64,000 bases of DNA from an uncultured Eubacteriales bacterium (GCA_905209085.1 CAJLRM010000008.1:62001-126000); one strand, 5' to 3'; counted from the first letter of the stretch, positions 34,038 to 43,330 are shown. Numbers and translations are program-made. Notes: generated by a model not told the origin, from the letters alone.

Positions 34038-35417
34038 ATGAAAAAGAGAAAGTTTGCCGCGCTGCTGCTGGCGGGCATCGCCTTTGCGCTCTGTGCCTGC
34101 GGCGCTCCCGAGCCCCGCGATTCCGCGAGCGAATCGGGGAAAAATTCTGCCCATTCCGCCGAGGAAATTCCGCTCGATACGGAACACGGAATCGGGGACC
34201 AAAGCTATCTTTACGGGATGTGCTATCTTTTGGAAGGGCGCACCTATTGGGGCTCGCCGTTTGAAAACGGGGATATAGAAGCGGACATCGCGCTGATAAA
34301 CAACCTCGGGTGCAAAACGGTGCGGCATTGGATGCACTTTACCGCGCTGATGAAGGACAAGGATACGATGAACGAGGAAGAGTGCGAAAGAATGCACCTC
34401 GCCCTCGAAGAGTGCCTGAAATACGACATCGTCAATATCGGCATGAATCATCATAATTTCAACGGCGGTCTGTCGAGCGTCGGAAAAGTAAAGCGCAACA
34501 TGGTGAAAGGCAGCGATTATATTCTGTGGCTGGACGATTATTATACCTCCTGGTACAATCTCGTTTCGGAGTTCCCCGAAGTTCTATATTGGGAGATCGA
34601 CAACGAGCTGAACAACCCCGATTTCATGTTTAACGCTTATGATAAAACATATTTTACCGCGTCGGAAATGGCGGAGATCGCGACGGATATGCTCTATTAC
34701 GCCACCCGCGCCATTCACGACGCCAATCCCGAAGCGCAGAGCGTCATGGGCGGTCTGACCGAGCCGCTGGGACTGGGAAACAGCAACCTGGAAAACAGCC
34801 GACCCTCTAACGCCTGGTTTTTACAGGCGATCTACGACAATATTTTCAGCGGCGAATTCGGGTATTTCTATTCCTCGGAAACGAGCGATACCGCTTCCCT
34901 AGATCCCGACGATTATTTCGACATTCTCTCCTGGCACCCCTACGTATGGAACAAAGAAGCTCTGGACGAGGACTTTTTCGTCGAGGAGAACAATAAGACC
35001 TATCAGGTGGCGTTGGATAACGAGGGCAAGCACAAAAAGGTCTTTATCACAGAAGTGGGATTCAGCGATTTTTCACGCGGGGAGAAGGTCGTCGCGGAAT
35101 CGACGAAGCGTATGTATCACGCCATTTCCACACGGATGCCCTATGTCGAAACGCTGAACGTGTTTAAGATGTATGACAGCGCCGCTCCCTCCTTTGACGG
35201 AAGCGCGGCAGACAACGGCTATTCCCGTTACGGCTTCTTTTACGATCCCGACCCCGCGAGAGTCTATTATAAACTCGACGGGGAAAATCCCGTGACGGTG
35301 ACGGACGAATTGTGCGTTCCCGGCGCACCCAAACCCCTCGCGTATGTCTTTCAGAAAATGGCGGGCGGGAAAGGCTCTTTGGAACTGATGAAAAATTATT
35401 ACAGAAATAAGGGATAG
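34038..35417 (+). CDS. lipoprotein, clan-A (GH5/GH39-like) glycoside hydrolase, paralog 2
   Basis: The ATG at 34038 is preferred over the one at 34026 because GGAGG lies between them. The signal peptide ends at LCAC (Cys ~21), followed by a Ser/Glu-rich spacer. The 459-residue protein parallels the preceding gene throughout: GIGDQSYLYGMCYLLE, VRHWMHF, VNIGMNHHNF, YWEIDNELNNPDF with Glu ~190, SWHPYVWN, and KVFITEVGFSD with Glu ~339. The duplication is therefore tandem and both catalytic Glu are kept in each copy. Loop differences (for example an insertion after GLGNSN near 248) may give distinct specificities. It starts 113 bases after paralog 1, probably in the same transcript. Confidence 0.75.
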   Translation: MKKRKFAALLLAGIAFALCACGAPEPRDSASESGKNSAHSAEEIPLDTEHGIGDQSYLYGMCYLLEGRTYWGSPFENGDIEADIALINNLGCKTVRHWMHFTALMKDKDTMNEEECERMHLALEECLKYDIVNIGMNHHNFNGGLSSVGKVKRNMVKGSDYILWLDDYYTSWYNLVSEFPEVLYWEIDNELNNPDFMFNAYDKTYFTASEMAEIATDMLYYATRAIHDANPEAQSVMGGLTEPLGLGNSNLENSRPSNAWFLQAIYDNIFSGEFGYFYSSETSDTASLDPDDYFDILSWHPYVWNKEALDEDFFVEENNKTYQVALDNEGKHKKVFITEVGFSDFSRGEKVVAESTKRMYHAISTRMPYVETLNVFKMYDSAAPSFDGSAADNGYSRYGFFYDPDPARVYYKLDGENPVTVTDELCVPGAPKPLAYVFQKMAGGKGSLELMKNYYRNKG

Positions 35418-35901
35418 AAAGAGGGGGCGTTTTTAGAATACCTTTTGCGTTTCGGAGGGATCCGTTTGAAATTTGGGCGAAAATCGCCCGGAAGCGGACG
35501 CGCGTTTTCTGAAATTCGCGGCGGGGACGGAAGTCTTTAAAATTCGCGTCAGGGGAGGCGGGAAGCGCCGACGAGATTTGTTTGAGGCGTGCGCACCGGG
35601 TCGCTTTGCGGGGGCGGAGAACGGACGAATAGAGCGCGGAGGGAAATTTGCGGGCGTTCGAATTGGCGCGCGGGAGCGGGCAGGGAAGCGTTGAGCTTTG
35701 AATGGCGGAAACGCGCGCGGAGAATCGCTTACGCCCGAGGACAGCCGCGGAGATTCGGACGGGGGCTTTTGCGGCGGGGAAAGAGAGAAAAAAGAGTGCA
35801 AACGCGCGCCGACTCGTCCGAAAATTATTTCAAAAACGCGGAAAAAGAGCGAAGGCGAAGCGGAGTTAACTTTTTCCGCAAAAGGAAACTTCCGCCTTTA
35901 T
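35418..35901. other. intergenic region, purine-rich, no gene supported
   Basis: About 480 bases with several overlapping short frames but no ribosome binding site or recognisable protein. The plus strand is rich in G and A around 35470-35880, similar in character to the tract at 30808-31404 on the other side of the AraC-hydrolase block. Confidence 0.5.
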
Positions 35902-35918
35902 AAAATTTTGAATTTCAG
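35902..35918 (+). promoter_or_regulatory. 17-mer AAAATTTTGAATTTCAG, copy 2 (putative activator site)
   Basis: Identical in all 17 bases to the element at 32472 and likewise ends exactly 39 bases before a TTGACA box (35958). Neighbouring bases differ, which suggests the element itself is under selection. Confidence 0.6.
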
Positions 35919-35957
35919 TTGTTTATTTCCCCGAGCGGTCAGATTTGAAAAATCCTA

Positions 35958-35986
35958 TTGACAGAAAAAAGAATTTATATTATAAC
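35958..35986 (+). promoter_or_regulatory. sigma-A promoter for the surface-protein gene
   Basis: TTGACA (35958-35963), 17 bp, TATAAC (35981-35986). The predicted leader to the ATG at 36207 is long, about 215 bases, A/T-rich, with no riboswitch I can recognise. Confidence 0.8.
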
Positions 35987-36206
35987 AAAAAACGCAAGAG
36001 ATAAAAAGTCGAAATAGAGAGTTTTCTGCGATTTTCGGCGCGTTTGAAAAAGGCAATCAACCGCCTAATAGTCAGTGATTTTTCTATACAACAAAAACTC
36101 TTAAAAGATTTTATCTTTCGAGTCTTTTTAAAAAGTTGTAAACGGCAAGTTTTTGCCTCTGTTCTTGTAAAAAACGGAGAAATTTATTTATTCAAGGAGT
36201 GGAAAA

Positions 36207-38465
36207 ATGAAAAGACACAACAAAAAGACGGCGTTGCTTCTTGCTTCCCTGCTGTGCGTCGGTATGATGGGAACGGGTGCGGTGACTGCGTTCGCGGAAG
36301 AAACGGGCGACGCTCCGACGGAGGGGGCGGATCTTTCGTACGCTTACACCGTCGGCGATCTGCCCTATCACACGGGATACAGCAAATTCGGCTATTACGC
36401 GACGGGATATGCGGATTACGTGATGAAAGCGGGCGTCTTCGACTCCGCCGCGGAAGGCTACGGTCTGACTGCGTTCGATACCTGGGAAGAAGGCAGCAAC
36501 AAAATCACCTCGACAAAAAAGAGCGGTCTGAAAATCGAAAACTGGAAATGGACGTTTGGAGCAAATACCAGCGTCGTCATCGAAGCGAAAGCCAAAGTGA
36601 CGGGCACTATGAAAGTGGATTTCAGCACCTGCACCCTCGGCGGGTGGATGGAACCTTATAACACCATTTACACCGTTCACAGGCTGAACGTCGAAAACAA
36701 GACCTTGGATACCCTCGTCAATTACAGTCACGGAACGGACTCGGTCGGCGGCGGTACGCTGGCAGATAATGCGGCGTGTACTTCCGCGGCTACCTATACC
36801 CTCACCGTGGACGTTAAAGAAGGGGACGTGATCTATTACGAAGTAGGCTCGCTTGCTGCGGATAGAAATCTGCAAAGCGTGACGGACGGAAAGATCATCG
36901 TTACGCCTACGGAAATGAACGAAGCGGTGGTGACAAATTACGTCAATCTTCTCGAAGAGCAGGTGAAAGCGCTGACGCAGGCGAATTACGCGGAGTCCGA
37001 CTGGACGATCATTCAAAATTACGTAAAGACTTTTAAAGAGGGCACGTACGCGACGGCGGAAGAACTCTATGCCGCCTATACCGCCTCCAAAGAAGGCATT
37101 GAGGCCGTAAAGCCCGATCCCTTGAAGGACAAGAGGACGGCGCTTTTGAAGTCGTTGGAAACCTATTACAAATCCTTGAAGGAAAGCAATTACACGGCGG
37201 AAAATTGGACCGTTGTGAAAACGGCTTACGAGGCGTTCGTGTCCGGCGCGGAAGCTTGCGAAACGGAAGAGGCTTTGCAGGCGCTCTACGACGAAAAATA
37301 CGAGGCGATGGACGCCGTGAAAGCGTACAAACAGACGCTTGTCTATCTCGACCTGCCCTCCTCTCTGATCGCCGCGGAATACGGCTGGATAGAGGGCGAC
37401 GTATTCGACGTGACGATGTATACGGGGTCCGTGGAAAAGGGATTGGTGGAATTTGACAAATCGTTGGATAAAGACACCGTCATCAACGAAAGCGTAGGCG
37501 ACATCACCAAGGCGCAAAATTGGAAATGGTTTATTTCCAGAGATAACGGCGTCATCGTCGCCTATAAAGCGAAGACGGACTGCAAAATCACGGTGACGGA
37601 CACCCGTCTTAAAGACGGCGGCGGCAGCAACGGTTGGACGGACGATTGCGTTTTGACGAGCTATATCGTGCGCGACGGCGTCGCTAAAAAGATAAATTCC
37701 ATCAACGCGCCTTCCTCGGACGCCGATTTCAGCGGCACCTATTATGCGAAGGCGGGGGATATGATCTATATCGAGTTCAATACCTTCACCGCGGACGCGG
37801 GATCACAGAGAAATACCGAATCTCCCTACGCCACGACGGCGGAAGCGGACAGCACGGCGTTTGACGAAGAAGCGTATGCGCAGCAGAATCACGATCTGCC
37901 CGCGGAAGTGACGAGCGCGATAGAAGAAAAGACGCAGGCGCTTTGCACCTATTACGAAGGTCTGAAAGAAGAGGACTACTCCACGACAAACTGGCTGACC
38001 CTCGCGCAGTACATCGAGGACTTTGTCGCGAAATGCGAAACGGATGTGAATACCGTGGACGACGTCACCAAGCTCTACGACGAGATCCTTGCGGAGATGA
38101 AAGCCATTCCTACGCTCGCACAGGCTGCCGCGGAACTGAAAGCCGCGCTCGACGGATACGCAGCGGATTTGCAGGCGGAATACGACAAACTCGTCGCGGA
38201 AAACGACTATACGACGGAGAATAAAGAGGCGCTGGACAAAGCGCTGGCTGACGGCAAAGCGGAAATACAAGCCGCCAAGAGCAAAGCGGCGGGCAGCACC
38301 GCGCTCCGCAAAGCGACAAGCGCTCTGCAAGCGGTGGAAAAGACGGCGAAAACTTCGGGCGGCAGCGGCGGCTGCGGCAGCGTCGTGGGAAGCCTGGGAA
38401 TGTTGATCGGCGCGGCGACTCTCGCCGGCGCGGGACTCCTTCTCGGCAGAAAGAAAAAAGATTGA
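36207..38465 (+). CDS. large secreted surface protein with helical repeats and Cys-Gly-Ser/TM/basic C-terminal tail
   Basis: AAGGAG precedes the ATG. The 752-residue protein has a signal peptide (cleavage near AFAEE, ~31). Two beta-rich modules (~45-230 and ~385-540) share the landmark NWKW and a closing G-D-x-I-Y-x-E strand; they look like carbohydrate-binding domains but are not assignable. Around them lie at least three ~65-residue FIVAR-like helical repeats (starting ~243, ~306 and ~565, each with an N/S-x-W core) and a fourth degenerate helix pair (~635-725). The end is GGSGGCGS, a ~20-residue hydrophobic segment and RKKKD. This tripartite tail resembles surface-sorting signals but has no LPXTG. 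A glycan-binding or presenting role beside the importer is plausible. It has its own promoter with the shared 17-mer. Confidence 0.75.
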   Translation: MKRHNKKTALLLASLLCVGMMGTGAVTAFAEETGDAPTEGADLSYAYTVGDLPYHTGYSKFGYYATGYADYVMKAGVFDSAAEGYGLTAFDTWEEGSNKITSTKKSGLKIENWKWTFGANTSVVIEAKAKVTGTMKVDFSTCTLGGWMEPYNTIYTVHRLNVENKTLDTLVNYSHGTDSVGGGTLADNAACTSAATYTLTVDVKEGDVIYYEVGSLAADRNLQSVTDGKIIVTPTEMNEAVVTNYVNLLEEQVKALTQANYAESDWTIIQNYVKTFKEGTYATAEELYAAYTASKEGIEAVKPDPLKDKRTALLKSLETYYKSLKESNYTAENWTVVKTAYEAFVSGAEACETEEALQALYDEKYEAMDAVKAYKQTLVYLDLPSSLIAAEYGWIEGDVFDVTMYTGSVEKGLVEFDKSLDKDTVINESVGDITKAQNWKWFISRDNGVIVAYKAKTDCKITVTDTRLKDGGGSNGWTDDCVLTSYIVRDGVAKKINSINAPSSDADFSGTYYAKAGDMIYIEFNTFTADAGSQRNTESPYATTAEADSTAFDEEAYAQQNHDLPAEVTSAIEEKTQALCTYYEGLKEEDYSTTNWLTLAQYIEDFVAKCETDVNTVDDVTKLYDEILAEMKAIPTLAQAAAELKAALDGYAADLQAEYDKLVAENDYTTENKEALDKALADGKAEIQAAKSKAAGSTALRKATSALQAVEKTAKTSGGSGGCGSVVGSLGMLIGAATLAGAGLLLGRKKKD

Positions 38466-38517
38466 AAAAACGCGGATAGTGAGAGAAAAAATTTCTTTTT
38501 CGAATGAAAAAAGATTT

Positions 38518-38589
38518 TTTCGGACGGGAAACGAGCGTTTCGGACGAAGAATAGACCCTTTCGGACGGAATCGTAAAGATTTCGGACGG
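38518..38589 (+). repeat. four direct repeats TTTCGGACGG, 20-21 bp period
   Basis: Copies start at 38518, 38538, 38559 and 38580. Three are exact for TTTCGGACGG; the second reads TTTCGGACGA. The period equals two helical turns, so all copies face the same side. A fifth TTTCGGAC is at 38761, just before the permease gene. They could be binding sites for a regulator. Confidence 0.7.
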
Positions 38590-38701
38590 AAGAAAAATAA
38601 AGGCTCCGAAGTTTTTGGGAGAGAAAGTAAAAATTTCAGGAGAAACGGAAATTTTTTGAGTGAAAAATAGAAAATCGAGATCTATCGGTTTTTTCGGGAA
38701 C

Positions 38702-38732
38702 GCTTTCGGGCGGCGCGTCGCCGCCCGAAAGC
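38702..38732 (+). promoter_or_regulatory. GC-rich hairpin upstream of the permease gene
   Basis: A perfect 13-bp stem (38702-38714 with 38720-38732) and 5-base loop but no T tract. It may limit read-through from the surface-protein gene or protect the permease mRNA. The 320-base gap shows no strong promoter; TTGAGT at 38656 has only a poor -10. Confidence 0.6.
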
Positions 38733-38786
38733 CCCGAAGGCGCTTTCCGAAAAAAAAGCGTTTCGGACAAGACAAGGAGAAAAAGG

Positions 38787-39758
38787 ATGGAACACACGAA
38801 AATAACGCCGGCACGTCCTTTGAGAAAGACGAAGGGGCAAAAGACGCTGGATTATATAAAACGTTTCTGGCCGCTGTATGCGATGCTGCTGCCGCTGGTG
38901 GTATATCTTGCCATCTTCAATTATTATCCCATGACGGGATTGCAGCTCGCTTTTAAAGACTATTTTGTACGCAAGGGAATCTGGAACAGTCCGTGGGCGA
39001 CGAACGACGAAGGGGGACTGTCTTTGTTCAAACATTTCAAAATCCTCTTTTCCACTTCCGAATTCGGGACGACGCTCGCGAATACCCTGCGCATCTCGTT
39101 TTTGAAATTGCTGTTCGGCTTCCCCGCCCCCATATTGCTCGTGCTTTTTCTCAACGAGCTGACTTCCATGAAGTTCATGAAGTTCGTGCAGTCCGTTTCC
39201 TACATTCCGCATTTCATATCCTGGGTCGTGCTCGGCGGTATCTTTCTTTCCATCGACAGATCTTCGGGATTTCAAAGCGCCATGCAGGGACTGTTCGGGA
39301 AAGAAGTGCATTTTTTCAGCAACAACGCCTTGTACGTGGTGTTTCTGGTCGCTTCCGACATCTATAAGGGAATGGGCTGGGGAACGATCATTTATCTCGC
39401 CGCGCTCATGAACGTGGACCCTCAGCTTTACGAAGCCGCCGATCTCGACGGCGCGGGCAGACTGAAAAAGATGTGGTACATCACTTTGCCCGGACTGCTG
39501 CCCGCCATTTCGATCAACATGATCCTCAGTCTTTCCAATATCATGTACGCGGGCTTCGATCAGATCTATAACACATACAACACCGTGCTGTCCGATTACG
39601 GCAAGACGCTGGAACTCTATCTGTTCGAACTGGGCGTCACGGGCGGAAATTATCCGCTGTCTACGGCTGTGGGACTGTTCAACTCCCTGGTGGGATGCAT
39701 CCTCGTCCTCATCGCCAATAAATGCACAAAACTTGTGGGAGGGGAAGGCATATGGTGA
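38787..39758 (+). CDS. ABC transporter permease, LplB/YteP-like (oligosaccharide importer)
   Basis: The 323-residue permease has an N-terminal basic segment, six predicted helices and the coupling-loop motif EAADLDGAGRLKKMWYITLPGL (landmark E-A-A-x-x-D-G-A near residue 212). The start NYYPMTGLQLAFKDY is typical of the LplB/YteP group, which imports oligosaccharides together with an LplC-type permease and an Lpl-type binding protein. AAGGAG precedes the ATG. It overlaps the second permease gene by seven bases. No ATPase is encoded nearby; in this group a shared MsmX-type ATPase usually serves several importers. Confidence 0.92.
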   Translation: MEHTKITPARPLRKTKGQKTLDYIKRFWPLYAMLLPLVVYLAIFNYYPMTGLQLAFKDYFVRKGIWNSPWATNDEGGLSLFKHFKILFSTSEFGTTLANTLRISFLKLLFGFPAPILLVLFLNELTSMKFMKFVQSVSYIPHFISWVVLGGIFLSIDRSSGFQSAMQGLFGKEVHFFSNNALYVVFLVASDIYKGMGWGTIIYLAALMNVDPQLYEAADLDGAGRLKKMWYITLPGLLPAISINMILSLSNIMYAGFDQIYNTYNTVLSDYGKTLELYLFELGVTGGNYPLSTAVGLFNSLVGCILVLIANKCTKLVGGEGIW

Positions 39759-40678
39759 CGCAGGACGCGGAAAAATCCGCTTTCAAAGAAAAAGTCAAAA
39801 CGGGCTGCAAGCATATTTTCGGCGGCACGGGAAAGGAACGGACCTTCAATATCGTCTTATATACCATATTCTTTCTCTTTCTCATCGTGATGCTTTCGCC
39901 TTTCGTATACGTGATTCTCGAATCCTTTAAATCCAAGGAACTTGTCAACGGCGTCCCCACGGAGATTTGGAGCTTCGCCGCCTATCGCGCCGTACTCGGG
40001 GGAAAGGAAAGCATCGTCCGCACCTTTTTGAACACCGTGTTCGTCACGATTTTCGGAACGATTTTCGCAGTGACGCTGACGACGGTGGGCTCTTATCCGC
40101 TGTCGAGAAAGAATCTCAAAGGCAGAAGCTTCTTTCTCATATACGTCCTCATCACGATGCTCTTTTCGGGCGGTCTGATTCCTTTTTATCTGCTGATCAG
40201 AAACGTGCTTCAACTCACCGACAGCTATTGGGTGTACATTATCATCGGCGGGGCGGGCGCCTTCAATATTTTTATCGTCAAGGGATATTTTCAGGGCATT
40301 TCCGAGGAGCTGTACGAGGCGGCGGCGCTCGACGGCGCGGGAGAATTTAAAATATTTCTTTCCGTCTATCTGCCCCTTTCGAAACCCATCATTGCGACGA
40401 TAGCGCTCTGGATAGCGGTAGGCAAATGGAACGATTATATGACGGGTCTTCTGTATATCAAAAACAGCAATAAGCTGCTGATTCAGAACACCCTGCGGGG
40501 GATGCTTTCCAAGGCCACGAATACGTCGGGCATCGGCGGCGATTCCAGTCAGCTGGCTCTCTCCGAGTCCATCAAAATGGCTGCCGTCATCATTTCTCTG
40601 ATCCCCATTATGTGCGTCTATCCTTTCGTGCAGAAATACTTTACGAAAGGCGTGATGTTAGGCTCCGTCAAAGGTTAA
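39752..40678 (+). CDS. ABC transporter permease, LplC/YtcP-like
   Basis: The ATG at 39752 follows GGAGGGG and overlaps the first permease by seven bases; the earlier in-frame ATG at 39722 lacks a ribosome binding site. The 308-residue protein has six helices and the coupling motif EAAALDGAGEFKIF near residue 190. It ends with the characteristic FVQKYFTKGVMLGSVKG of carbohydrate importer permeases. It pairs with the preceding permease to form the channel. The next gene, a nucleoside hydrolase, starts 20 bases downstream. Confidence 0.93.
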   Translation: MVTQDAEKSAFKEKVKTGCKHIFGGTGKERTFNIVLYTIFFLFLIVMLSPFVYVILESFKSKELVNGVPTEIWSFAAYRAVLGGKESIVRTFLNTVFVTIFGTIFAVTLTTVGSYPLSRKNLKGRSFFLIYVLITMLFSGGLIPFYLLIRNVLQLTDSYWVYIIIGGAGAFNIFIVKGYFQGISEELYEAAALDGAGEFKIFLSVYLPLSKPIIATIALWIAVGKWNDYMTGLLYIKNSNKLLIQNTLRGMLSKATNTSGIGGDSSQLALSESIKMAAVIISLIPIMCVYPFVQKYFTKGVMLGSVKG

Positions 40679-40697
40679 AGTAGGTAACGGATTTATT

Positions 40698-41702
40698 ATG
40701 AAAAAGTATATCATCGATACGGATATCGGCGACGATATCGACGACGCGTTCGCTCTCGATCTGGCGTTGAAACTCGATCTCGACCTCGTCTGCGTCACCA
40801 CGGTTTTCCGCAACGTCCGCGAAAGGGCGGCGATTGCGAAAAAAATGCTCCGTCTTTACGGAAAAAAACTCCCCGTATACGCGGGGTACGGCGCAACGCT
40901 GGACGGGCGCGACGAAAATTTCAGGATCTGTCAGTGGACTCCCGATCTGGAATGGGAGGAGTACGCCCCCGACAATTCCTCGCCCGAGGAAGCCGTGGAC
41001 GCGATTCTCTCGGCGGCGCGGGTCTACAAAAAGGAATTCTGGCTGCTGGCGCTGGGCCCTCTCACCAATGTGGCGTCGGCGATCTTAAAAGACAGGGAAG
41101 CGATGCGGGGCATCGGCGGCATCGTCATGATGGGCGGGGATTTCGTCAATCATTACGCGGAGTGGAATATTCGCTGTGACGTCGCCGCGGCGGACGCGGT
41201 CTTTTCGTCGGGCGTGAACATCGTCGCCTTCGGACATGAAATCACCTCGCAGACGAGGCTGACGCCCGCGCAGCAGCGATATGTCTTTTCCATGAAACAG
41301 GACGCCTATCACGCGTATCTGGCGGAACTTTCAAGGCTTTGGTACAAATCGAAGCCCGACGGCTGGCTGATGGTGATGCACGACGTGCTCGTAATACGAT
41401 ACGCGGCGGATCCCGCCTTCTGCAAGACGGTGTCCGCGCCCGTGGAGGTGGAACGGCAGGGGAAATATACGTCGGGAATGACGGTGAATCTTTCCAAGAT
41501 GGAACTGCCCGTTTCCGCGCCGCACAAAGTCGAATACGCGGCGGAAGTGGATATTCCCGCCTTTATCGAATATTTTATGAATGAAATCGGCTTTCATGCC
41601 GAAGGAGGAAATAAAAATTATGAAAAAAATACTCAAAGCGACGGTAAGTTTGTGTTTGATTGGGACGTTGGCGGCGACTGTGACAGGCTGCGGAAATCAT
41701 AA
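40698..41702 (+). CDS. nucleoside hydrolase (IUNH family)
   Basis: The 334-residue cytoplasmic protein has the calcium-binding Asp cluster at the N terminus (DTDIGDDIDDAFAL, Asp ~7, 9, 15, 16), the LALGPLTNVAS motif near 117, VMMGGDF near 142, a N-I-R-x-D segment near 158 and the catalytic-region MHDVL near 232. The family splits the N-ribosyl bond of nucleosides. No signal peptide is seen. The gene is set between permease and binding-protein genes, which is unusual for an Lpl-type importer. Its last ~28 codons run through the ribosome binding site and signal-peptide codons of the next gene (83-base overlap). The extension is unlike the family end and could reflect a lost stop. Substrate unknown. 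Confidence 0.85.
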   Translation: MKKYIIDTDIGDDIDDAFALDLALKLDLDLVCVTTVFRNVRERAAIAKKMLRLYGKKLPVYAGYGATLDGRDENFRICQWTPDLEWEEYAPDNSSPEEAVDAILSAARVYKKEFWLLALGPLTNVASAILKDREAMRGIGGIVMMGGDFVNHYAEWNIRCDVAAADAVFSSGVNIVAFGHEITSQTRLTPAQQRYVFSMKQDAYHAYLAELSRLWYKSKPDGWLMVMHDVLVIRYAADPAFCKTVSAPVEVERQGKYTSGMTVNLSKMELPVSAPHKVEYAAEVDIPAFIEYFMNEIGFHAEGGNKNYEKNTQSDGKFVFDWDVGGDCDRLRKS

Positions 41703-43302
41703 TAATTCCGAAAACGACGGCAAAAACACCATTCGCATCTTCACCTATTCGGGGCAGGAATTTGAGTCGGTCACAATGGACTCGGTGATGAAAAAGATCG
41801 AGGACACCGTCGGCGTCAAGCTCTCCTTCGAGGGCGCCGTGGCGGACGATTATTATACCAAGCTCACCCCGATGATGAACTCTCAGGATTGGCCTGACAT
41901 CATCTGGTGCGACCCCGAAAATTCGGGCGGCGCCTTTCAGAACTGGTCGGATCCCAAGCAGGAAATGCTGTATAATCTCGACGATCTGCTCGCGGGCAAA
42001 AAGGATCGCTATCCCTATCTCACCAAGCTCATTTACTGCGATCAGTATAAGAATATCATGTATCACGACTCGCATTATATCGTGCCCGCCGTGAATACGT
42101 CCACGGCGTGGGCGATCTATTATCGCGCCGATTGGCTGGAACAGATAGGCTTTGTGGACGAGGCGGGAAAGGCGAAGGCGCCCGAAACGCTGGACGAGTT
42201 CGAGTACGTTATGAGTAGGTTTTCAGGCGAGGGGCTGTTCACGGACGCCAACGGTCAAAAGACGGGAAAAACTTACGGCATTTCTCCGAACACGCAGAAC
42301 TTTTACGTCAATCCGCTGTACGGCGCGTTCGGCGTTACGCCCGATTGGGACATCACCGAAAGCGGCGACGTGTCCTATATGTATGCCCGCGACGAGTTCA
42401 AGCCCTATCTGAAATGGATGAACGCCATGTATAAAAACGGGTATATCGAAAGCACCTTCAATCAAAACGTGGGCTTTACCGACCGCGATTCCTGGTATAA
42501 CGGACGGGTGGGCTGCATCATGACCAACGGCGAATCGCACATGGAATGGGTGGTCGGGAGTTTCGAATCCTCGCAGGGCGCGGAAGTCATCGTGGGACCT
42601 CCTCCCGTGGGAACGGGCAACACCTCGTCCCTTACGAATTGTACGCTCGGCGTAAAGGGAGAGAGGGGATATTCCAACTGGGGCGGCTATTATGGCGGTT
42701 ATGCCGTCACACAGGGGACCAAAGACCCTTATGAAACGCTCGATCTTCTGGAATACCTCGTTGCGCCCGAAGGCTCCATGCTCAGGCTGTACGGCATAGA
42801 AGGCACCCATTATACCTTGGATGCGGACGGAAACGTGGTCGTCGATCTGGACGGCAGAAACGCCGAGAGAGTCAATTATTTCTCCTCCGTCACCAATGTG
42901 GACGGAACGCAGAGCAATTCGGGGCTTCACTCGATGGGCAGTCGTTTCGGATATAACGTGGATTGGGAATATTTCGAGGAAACGGGTAAAATCGCGGTGG
43001 CGACGGATATCGGCTCCCTGTATCCGAAATATCGGGCGTTGGTTCAGAAGGCGATCGATTATACGAAATATTTGCAGACGCCGAAACTTCTCAACGTCAC
43101 CGCTTTCCCCTCCACGATCGACTCCAAAAAGTCGGAGGTGATGAACATTTCTTCGCAGTTCATCAACAAGGCGATCATCGGGGACAAGAATCTGACCTCC
43201 GATTGGGATAAGATGATCGCGGACATGGAGGGCGCGGGCTATAAGACGGTACAGGCCGTCATGAAAGAAACCGCGATCGCGCTCGGAATCATCGACGGCT
43301 GA
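41620..43302 (+). CDS. extracellular solute-binding lipoprotein of the Lpl-type ABC importer
   Basis: The ATG at 41620 follows AAGGAGG and opens a lipoprotein signal with VTGC (Cys ~23). The 560-residue protein is of the large (about 55-60 kDa) family 1 binding-protein type found with LplB/LplC permeases. An N-terminal strand is followed by DYYTKLTPMMNSQDWPDI, the usual L-x-x-M-x-x-x-x-x-x-P-D-I pattern; aromatic-rich segments and a W-x-x-R/Y hinge region follow. It captures the substrate outside the cell. It overlaps the nucleoside hydrolase frame by 83 bases. A hairpin after the stop may stabilise its message. Confidence 0.9.
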   Translation: MKKILKATVSLCLIGTLAATVTGCGNHNNSENDGKNTIRIFTYSGQEFESVTMDSVMKKIEDTVGVKLSFEGAVADDYYTKLTPMMNSQDWPDIIWCDPENSGGAFQNWSDPKQEMLYNLDDLLAGKKDRYPYLTKLIYCDQYKNIMYHDSHYIVPAVNTSTAWAIYYRADWLEQIGFVDEAGKAKAPETLDEFEYVMSRFSGEGLFTDANGQKTGKTYGISPNTQNFYVNPLYGAFGVTPDWDITESGDVSYMYARDEFKPYLKWMNAMYKNGYIESTFNQNVGFTDRDSWYNGRVGCIMTNGESHMEWVVGSFESSQGAEVIVGPPPVGTGNTSSLTNCTLGVKGERGYSNWGGYYGGYAVTQGTKDPYETLDLLEYLVAPEGSMLRLYGIEGTHYTLDADGNVVVDLDGRNAERVNYFSSVTNVDGTQSNSGLHSMGSRFGYNVDWEYFEETGKIAVATDIGSLYPKYRALVQKAIDYTKYLQTPKLLNVTAFPSTIDSKKSEVMNISSQFINKAIIGDKNLTSDWDKMIADMEGAGYKTVQAVMKETAIALGIIDG

Positions 43303-43330
43303 CGGAAGTTTTTTCCTCGGTCTTCAAAAA

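Noticed and set aside
35987..36206. Riboswitch in the ~215-base leader of the surface-protein gene
   Set aside because: Long A/T-rich leader, but I could not fold it into any known class and no terminator/antiterminator pair is visible.
36044..36661. Alternative frame overlapping the start of the surface protein
   Set aside because: Arg/Gly-rich product in the wrong frame; the true gene has AAGGAG, signal peptide and a 752-residue coherent product.
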